A stretch of DNA of 64,000 nucleotides from Streptomyces sp. GESEQ-35 (GTDB taxonomy: Bacteria; Actinomycetota; Actinomycetes; Streptomycetales; Streptomycetaceae): the NCBI RefSeq assembly GCF_017948485.1, contig NZ_JAFFSX010000036.1, positions 56,612 to 120,611 of the forward strand. The letters are read 5' to 3'. Shown one piece after another: positions 58,330-64,000 of the stretch. The position numbers were made by a program, and so were the translations under genes. Positions within the stretch are counted from its first letter, which is position 1, and every line of letters starts with the position of its first letter. The notes beneath the pieces were generated by a model. The model was given only the letters and a program-made list of their open reading frames with translations. It was not told the origin of the DNA and did not search any database.

Positions 58330-61300
58330 CTACGAATGCGTCCGCAGCAGCGTCCGCATCGTCCGCATCGCCACCGACAGGTTGGCCAGGTCGAACGCGT
58401 CCGAGCCCTGGATCTCGTCCAGCGTGGCGCGGGCGCGGCCGAGGATCGCCGCGTTCTTCTGCTCCCAGAGCTTGAAGCGCTGCTCGGGGGTGGCGGTGCC
58501 GTTGCCGACCGCGAGGACGTCCGCCGTCACGGCCGAGTGGGCGGCGTACAGGTCCTCGCGGATGGAGGCGCGGGCCATGGACTGCCAGCGGTCGGCGCGG
58601 GGCAGCTCGATGATGCGGTCCATGAGCTGGGTGATGTGGAGCCGGTCGCCGAGGTCGTAGTAGACCTCGGCGACGTCCAGCGGCTCGCGTCCCATGCGGT
58701 CGGCCACCGAGACGATGTCCAGCGTCGGGAAGGCGGAGGAGAACCCGGCCACGCGGGTGGCGAGTTCGTCCGGGACGCCGGCGCCGGTCAGCTCGTCGTG
58801 GATCTGCTGGTACCAGTCGATATCCGCGCCACGCAGCAGCTTGGGCAGCTGCGACCAGACCTGCTCGACCCGCTCGCCGAAGAACTCGACCGTCTCGGCG
58901 AGTTCCAGCGGCTGCGGCCGGTTGTTGAGCAGCCAGCGTGTGCCGCGCTCGCAGAGCCGGCGCGAGTGCAGCCGGATACGGGTCTGGACGCCGGCCTCCA
59001 CCTTGTTGTCGAGGGCCTCCACCGCGTCCCACACCGCGGCCGCGTGGAAGATCGTCCGGGCCGCGGTCTGCGCCCGCACGATCTCCTCCAGCGAGGCGCC
59101 GGTCTCCTCACGCAGCCGGTGCAGGAAGCTCGTACCGCCCGTGTTGACCGTGTCGTTGACCAGGACGGTCGTCACGATCTCGCGGTGCAGCGGGTGGTTG
59201 TCGATGTGCTCGGGGAACTTCTCGCGCAACGCGGTCGGGAAGTACGCGTAGAGCAGGGCGCGCAGATAGGGGTCGTCGGGCAGTGAGGTGTGCAGCAGCT
59301 CGTCGGCGACCGTGATCTTCGTGTACGCCAGCAGAACCGCCGTCTCCGGACTGGTCAGACCCTGTCCGGCGCTGAGGCGTTCGCGGATCTGGCGGTCGGT
59401 GGGCAGGAATTCGATGGCCCGGTCGAGGTGGCCCTCCCGGACCAGGTGGCGCATGAAGCGCTGCTGGGCGTGGAGCATGTCCTTGGACTGGAAGAGCGCG
59501 TTGGCGATCGCCGTGTTCTGCGCGTAGTTGTTGCGCAGGACCAGACCGCCGACCTCGTCCGTCATCTCGGCGAGCAGCTTGTTGCGCTGCTTGACGGTCA
59601 TGTCGCCGTCCGCGACCAGGCTGTTGAGCAGGATCTTGATGTTCACCTCGTGGTCGGAGGTGTCCACGCCCGCGCTGTTGTCGATGGCGTCCGTGTTGAT
59701 CTTGCCGCCCTGCCGTGCGAACTCGATCCGGCCGAGCTGGGTCAGGCCCAGGTTGCCGCCCTCGCCGACGACCCTGACGCGCAGGTCGGCGCCGTCGACC
59801 CGGATCGCGTCGTTGGCCTTGTCGCCGACGTCCGCGTGGGTCTCGGTGGCGGCCTTGACGTACGTTCCGATGCCGCCGTTCCAGAGCAGATCCACCGGCG
59901 CCTTGAGGATCGCCTTCATCAGATCGGCCGGCGTCATCTTGGCGACCTTGCCCTCGATGCCGAGAGCCTCCCGGATGTGGGCGTTGATCGGGATCGACTT
60001 GGCGGTACGGGGGAACACTCCGCCGCCCGCCGACAGCAGCTCGGTGTTGTAGTCGGCCCAGCTGGAGCGCGGCAGCTCGAAGACCCGGCGGCGCTCGGCG
60101 TACGAGGTGGCCGCGTCCGGGTGCGGGTCGATGACGATGTGCCGGTGATCGAAGGCGGCGACCAGCCGGATGTGCTCGCTGAGCAGCATGCCGTTGCCGA
60201 ACACGTCACCGGACATGTCGCCGATGCCGACGACCGTGAAGTCCTCGGACTGGGTGTCCAGGGCCAGCTCCCGGAAGTGCCGCTTCACGGACTCCCAGGC
60301 GCCGCGCGCGGTGATGCCCATGCCCTTGTGGTCGTAACCGGCCGAGCCGCCGGAGGCGAAGGCGTCGCCGAGCCAGAAGTTGTAGCTGCCCGCCACCTCG
60401 TTGGCGATGTCCGAGAACGTCGCCGTGCCCTTGTCGGCCGCGACCACGAGGTACGTGTCGTCAGTGTCTGGACTGTCATGCCGTACGACGTCGGCGGGCG
60501 GGACGACCTCGCCGGCCACCATGTTGTCGGTGATGTCGAGCAGCGCCGAGATGAAGGTCTTGTAGCTGGAGATGCCCTCGGCCAGCCACGCGTCCCGGTC
60601 CACGGACGGATCCGGCAGCTGCTTGGCGACGAACCCGCCCTTGGCGCCGACCGGCACGATGACGGTGTTCTTCACCATCTGCGCCTTCACCAGGCCGAGG
60701 ATCTCGGTCCGGAAGTCCTCACGCCGGTCGGACCAGCGCAGGCCCCCGCGCGCGACCTTGCCGAACCGCAGGTGCACACCCTCGACCTTGGGCGAGTACA
60801 CCCAGATCTCGTACGCCGGACGCGGCGCCGGGAGATCGGGGATCGCCTGCGGGTCGAACTTCATGGAGACGTAGTCGTGCGGCTGGCCGCCGAGCGCCTC
60901 CTGGAAGAAGTTGGTGCGCAGGGTCGCCTTGATGACGGTGAGGAAGGACCGCAGGATCCGGTCCTCGTCGAGCGACGCGACCTGGTCGAGAGCGGCATCG
61001 ACCTCTTCGAGGAGGGCGTCGACGATTTCCCGGCCCGCCCGCTGACGGTCCGGCGACATCCGCGCCTCGAACAGCGAGACGAGCAGACGGGTGGTGTGGA
61101 CGTTGTTGCGGAGGGTGTCCTCCATGTAGTCCTGGCTGAACGTGGACCCCGCCTGGCGCAGGTACTTGGCGTACGCCCGCAGCACCATCGCCTGCCGCCA
61201 GCCGAGACCGGCGCGCAGCACCAGGGAGTTGAAGCCGTCGTTCTCCGCCTTGCCGGTCCAGGTGGCGGCGAACGCCTCCTGGAACCGCTCACGCCCGTCG

Positions 61301-63276
61301 TCGCCGAGGTAGTCACCGCTGACGCCCGGCAACTGGGGCATGCGCAGCCCGAAGTCGTAGATCCAGGAGACCGTACGGTCCGAGCAGCGCAGCTCGTACG
61401 GCCGCTCGTCGATGACCTCGACCCCGAGCCGGTTGAGAACCGGAAGGACCGCGGACAGGGAGACCGCGGCGCCCTTGCGGTAGATCTTGAAGCGGCGCTC
61501 CTCGGGTGCGGCGCCCACCGGTTCGTACAGACTGAGCGAGAAGTTGTTCTCCAGGCTCAGCTGTTCGAGGTGGACCAGGTCGGCGACCGCGGCACGCGGG
61601 GAGTGGTCGGCCTTGTAACCCTCCTGGAAGGCGTTGCCGTACTTGCGCAGCAGTTCGGCCGCCCGCTCCTCACCGCACTCGGCGTTCAGCGCCTCGGAGA
61701 ACCCGTCGGCCCAGGAACGGGCCGCCTCCACGAGCCGCCCCTCGATCCGCTCCTTGTCGGCGTCGCTCAGCTCAGGCAGCTCGGTGCCCTGCGGGACGCG
61801 GACGACGAAGTGCAGCCTGGAGAGGATCGACTCGGTGTTCCAGGCGGTGAAGTCGACGCTGATGCCGTCGAGTTCCTCCTTGAGGATGTCGATGATCCGC
61901 AGCCGGACGCCCGTGGTGTACCGGTCACGGGGCAGGTAGACGAGAGCCGAGTAGTAGCGCCCGTACTCGTCCTGCCGGAGATAGAGGCGCAGCCGCCGGC
62001 GCTCTTGCAGGTAGAGAACGGAGGTGACGATGGAGCGCAGCTCGTCGACCGGCGTCTGGAACAGCTCGTCGCGCGGGTACGTCTCGAGGATCTGGAGCAG
62101 ATCACGCCCGTCGTGACTGTTGGGCGAGAACCCGGCGCCCTTCAGGACTTCATTGACCTTGCGCCGGATGACGGGAACGCGCCGGACGGACTCGGTGTAG
62201 GCGGCAGAGGAGAAGAGCCCGAGGAACCGCCGCTCACCGACGACCTCGCCGTTCTCGTCGAACTTCTTGACCCCCACGTAGTCCAGGTAGGACGGCCGGT
62301 GGACGGTCGACCGGCTGTTGGCCTTCGTCAGGATGAGGAGCTTGTGCTCTCGCGCCTTGGCGCGGGCGTCGGCGGGCAGCCGCTCGAAGGAGGGGCTGAC
62401 GGGGTGGCTGTCCTCACCGGCGTGGTGCGGATCGGACCGCAGAATGCCGAGCCCGGTCCCGGCGACGGCGGCAAGGGAGTCGTCGTCCCGCAGCTGGTAC
62501 TCGCGGTACCCGAGGAACGTGAAGTGGTCGGCGGCCAGCCAGCGCAGCAGCTCCCGGGCCTCCTCGACGTCCTGCTCGCGCAGGTCGGAGGTGGGCTCCG
62601 TGGGCAGCTCGTCGGCCATCCGCAGCGCCGCGTCCCGCATCTTCTCCCAGTCCTCGACGGCCTCACGGGCGTCGGACAGGACACGCAGCAGATCGGCGGT
62701 GATCTGCTTCAGGTCGGAGCGGTCGGTCTCGCGGTCGATCTCGACGTGGATCCAGGACTCGGTGTGCGTGTCATGCGGAAGCTCGCCGGCCGGCGGGTCG
62801 CTGAGCACATCGATGAGCTTGCCGGTGAGATCGCGACGGACGATCACCTGCGGGTGGATGACGACGTGGATGCCACGCCCCTGCCGGGTCAGCTCATTGG
62901 TGACGGAGTCGACGAGAAACGGCATGTCATCGGTGACGACCTCGACGACGGAGTGGCTACAGGTCCAGCCGTTCTCCTCGACCGTCGGGGTGTGTACGCG
63001 CACATTGGCCGTACCCTGCGGGCGGTTCTCGGCCAACCGGTAGTGGGAGAAGGCAGCGCCGAAGATGTCGACCGGGTCGCGGTCGGTGAGGTCCTCGGGT
63101 GCGGTGTGCAGGTAGTAGCGCTGGAGGAACGCGAGCACGGTTTCGCGGTCCGGGGTGCCGGGTGTGCCCTCGCTCGTCGTCCCAGTCGGTAGGTGCCCCC
63201 CGACCGGGCTGTTCTCAGCTACCCGAGCAGCCCTCTCGAGCAACTCGGCCTTGGCTTCGTCCAGCTTGGTCTGCAT
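58330..63276 (-). CDS. NAD-specific glutamate dehydrogenase, large (180-kDa) type
   Basis: 1,648 residues. The extremely long N-terminal region contains regulatory ACT-like domains ('SHSVVEVVTDDMPFLVDSVTNELTRQGRGIHVVIHPQ'); the catalytic domain lies near residues 750-1250 with 'KVARGGLRWSDRREDFRTEILGLVKAQMVKNTVIVPVGAKGGF' in segments and 'GIGDMSGDVFGNGMLLS'. Oxidatively deaminates glutamate with NAD, as in the Streptomyces L-180 class. The start is ATG 63276. Stop lies a few bases from the shared terminator. Confidence 0.96.
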   Translation of the reverse strand: MQTKLDEAKAELLERAARVAENSPVGGHLPTGTTSEGTPGTPDRETVLAFLQRYYLHTAPEDLTDRDPVDIFGAAFSHYRLAENRPQGTANVRVHTPTVEENGWTCSHSVVEVVTDDMPFLVDSVTNELTRQGRGIHVVIHPQVIVRRDLTGKLIDVLSDPPAGELPHDTHTESWIHVEIDRETDRSDLKQITADLLRVLSDAREAVEDWEKMRDAALRMADELPTEPTSDLREQDVEEARELLRWLAADHFTFLGYREYQLRDDDSLAAVAGTGLGILRSDPHHAGEDSHPVSPSFERLPADARAKAREHKLLILTKANSRSTVHRPSYLDYVGVKKFDENGEVVGERRFLGLFSSAAYTESVRRVPVIRRKVNEVLKGAGFSPNSHDGRDLLQILETYPRDELFQTPVDELRSIVTSVLYLQERRRLRLYLRQDEYGRYYSALVYLPRDRYTTGVRLRIIDILKEELDGISVDFTAWNTESILSRLHFVVRVPQGTELPELSDADKERIEGRLVEAARSWADGFSEALNAECGEERAAELLRKYGNAFQEGYKADHSPRAAVADLVHLEQLSLENNFSLSLYEPVGAAPEERRFKIYRKGAAVSLSAVLPVLNRLGVEVIDERPYELRCSDRTVSWIYDFGLRMPQLPGVSGDYLGDDGRERFQEAFAATWTGKAENDGFNSLVLRAGLGWRQAMVLRAYAKYLRQAGSTFSQDYMEDTLRNNVHTTRLLVSLFEARMSPDRQRAGREIVDALLEEVDAALDQVASLDEDRILRSFLTVIKATLRTNFFQEALGGQPHDYVSMKFDPQAIPDLPAPRPAYEIWVYSPKVEGVHLRFGKVARGGLRWSDRREDFRTEILGLVKAQMVKNTVIVPVGAKGGFVAKQLPDPSVDRDAWLAEGISSYKTFISALLDITDNMVAGEVVPPADVVRHDSPDTDDTYLVVAADKGTATFSDIANEVAGSYNFWLGDAFASGGSAGYDHKGMGITARGAWESVKRHFRELALDTQSEDFTVVGIGDMSGDVFGNGMLLSEHIRLVAAFDHRHIVIDPHPDAATSYAERRRVFELPRSSWADYNTELLSAGGGVFPRTAKSIPINAHIREALGIEGKVAKMTPADLMKAILKAPVDLLWNGGIGTYVKAATETHADVGDKANDAIRVDGADLRVRVVGEGGNLGLTQLGRIEFARQGGKINTDAIDNSAGVDTSDHEVNIKILLNSLVADGDMTVKQRNKLLAEMTDEVGGLVLRNNYAQNTAIANALFQSKDMLHAQQRFMRHLVREGHLDRAIEFLPTDRQIRERLSAGQGLTSPETAVLLAYTKITVADELLHTSLPDDPYLRALLYAYFPTALREKFPEHIDNHPLHREIVTTVLVNDTVNTGGTSFLHRLREETGASLEEIVRAQTAARTIFHAAAVWDAVEALDNKVEAGVQTRIRLHSRRLCERGTRWLLNNRPQPLELAETVEFFGERVEQVWSQLPKLLRGADIDWYQQIHDELTGAGVPDELATRVAGFSSAFPTLDIVSVADRMGREPLDVAEVYYDLGDRLHITQLMDRIIELPRADRWQSMARASIREDLYAAHSAVTADVLAVGNGTATPEQRFKLWEQKNAAILGRARATLDEIQGSDAFDLANLSVAMRTMRTLLRTHS

Positions 63277-63700
63277 TGTCCTCTGGCTCCTGTCGCGCGC
63301 CGTTGCGTGACGTAGAAGGAAGTACGGTCTCTTCCCCTCCGACGTAACGCCGCGACGCGGGGTGTCCGGTCTGCTTCGACGCTATGCCGCAAGGTGAGAT
63401 GAGCGGGGGGTTATCAGCCATTCTCGACGCGCCCGAGGGGTGTGACCCTGCTCTCTGCGCCGCAGTCACCCCGGGCACCCCAGGAGTCCTGGGGGCCATG
63501 ACCACCCCGACCCGCCCACGAAGACCAGCGACCACCGCCCGGCGACGGCTGTATGCCGCACACCCCGGGCGCAAAACGGAGACACCAAGGCCCCCGCGAC
63601 CTATCGCGCTGATCACGCCACCAGGCTATCGCTCCGGACGGGGGCCCCGTCATGAGCCGCATGTGTACAAAACCGGGGGGCGAAGTTTGACGTTCTGCAC
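63277..63700. other. Region upstream of glutamate dehydrogenase
   Basis: About 420 bases that should include its promoter. Several open frames exist but none has a good ribosome site or recognisable product, so I assign no gene. Confidence 0.4.

Positions 63701-64000
<300 letters not shown>

Overview
The window is high-GC actinobacterial DNA, almost certainly a Streptomyces chromosome. It carries ssrA-smpB-S41 peptidase-ftsX-ftsE-prfB in one block, an LAETG sortase substrate, paired Ser/Thr kinases beside an FHA/FtsK-like ATPase, several LacI- or TetR-regulated operons, and a 1,648-residue NAD-glutamate dehydrogenase. As I recall it, this gene order resembles the S. coelicolor core region from the mat genes to the large glutamate dehydrogenase.

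Layout. 1-4.7 kb: a minus-strand, translationally coupled exopolysaccharide operon (MatA-like membrane protein, MatB-like deacetylase/glycosyltransferase, acyltransferase). 4.8-7.1 kb: divergent LysR regulator and MFS exporter. 7.1-13.6 kb: an alpha-xyloside uptake operon (lipoprotein, two permeases, GH31 alpha-xylosidase, LacI repressor) behind two palindromic LacI-type operators, followed by a CBM6-like remnant. 14.0-16.6 kb: PBP4-type carboxypeptidase and a secreted esterase. 16.7-24.6 kb: tmRNA, smpB, S41 protease, ftsX, ftsE, small zinc-ribbon membrane protein, LAETG surface protein, prfB, kinase. 24.8-31.1 kb: second kinase and a divergent FHA/FtsK-like protein with an internal repeat block. 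31.3-35.0 kb: second sugar ABC operon, with an unusual MalF-type permease and a 92-bp duplication at a gene junction. 35.1-40.3 kb: teichoic-acid-type glycerophosphotransferases and a polytopic membrane protein. 40.3-42.3 kb: ohr/ohrR pair and a galE-like epimerase.

42.4-55.1 kb holds the most distinctive system: a single minus-strand operon for a ribosomally made, post-translationally modified peptide. It combines daptide enzymes (recognition protein, methyltransferase, class III aminotransferase, iron-ADH-family dehydrogenase, M50 intramembrane protease, ABC exporter) with a complete class III lanthipeptide synthetase (LanKC), a family 2 glycosyltransferase and an LLM oxidoreductase. Two precursor peptides share the leader motif LQELETLEAPG, both end in Val-Ala-Thr and neither contains cysteine. 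The C-terminal Thr fits daptide chemistry (oxidative decarboxylation, transamination, N-dimethylation). LanKC then has Ser/Thr to dehydrate but no thiol for lanthionine or labionin rings. The enzyme genes overlap by 1-11 bp almost throughout, and a perfect 12-bp stem follows the second precursor.

55.1-64.0 kb: a low-GC leader region, a TetR regulator with two candidate operators, a TagGH-like polysaccharide/teichoic-acid exporter, a perfect 25-bp-stem terminator, and the large glutamate dehydrogenase. The last ~300 bases decay into poly-G and look like assembly or sequencing artefact. The exporter at 56.5-58.3 kb and the glycerophosphotransferases at 35.1-38.7 kb probably belong to one envelope locus, so the peptide cluster looks like an accessory island inserted into it.
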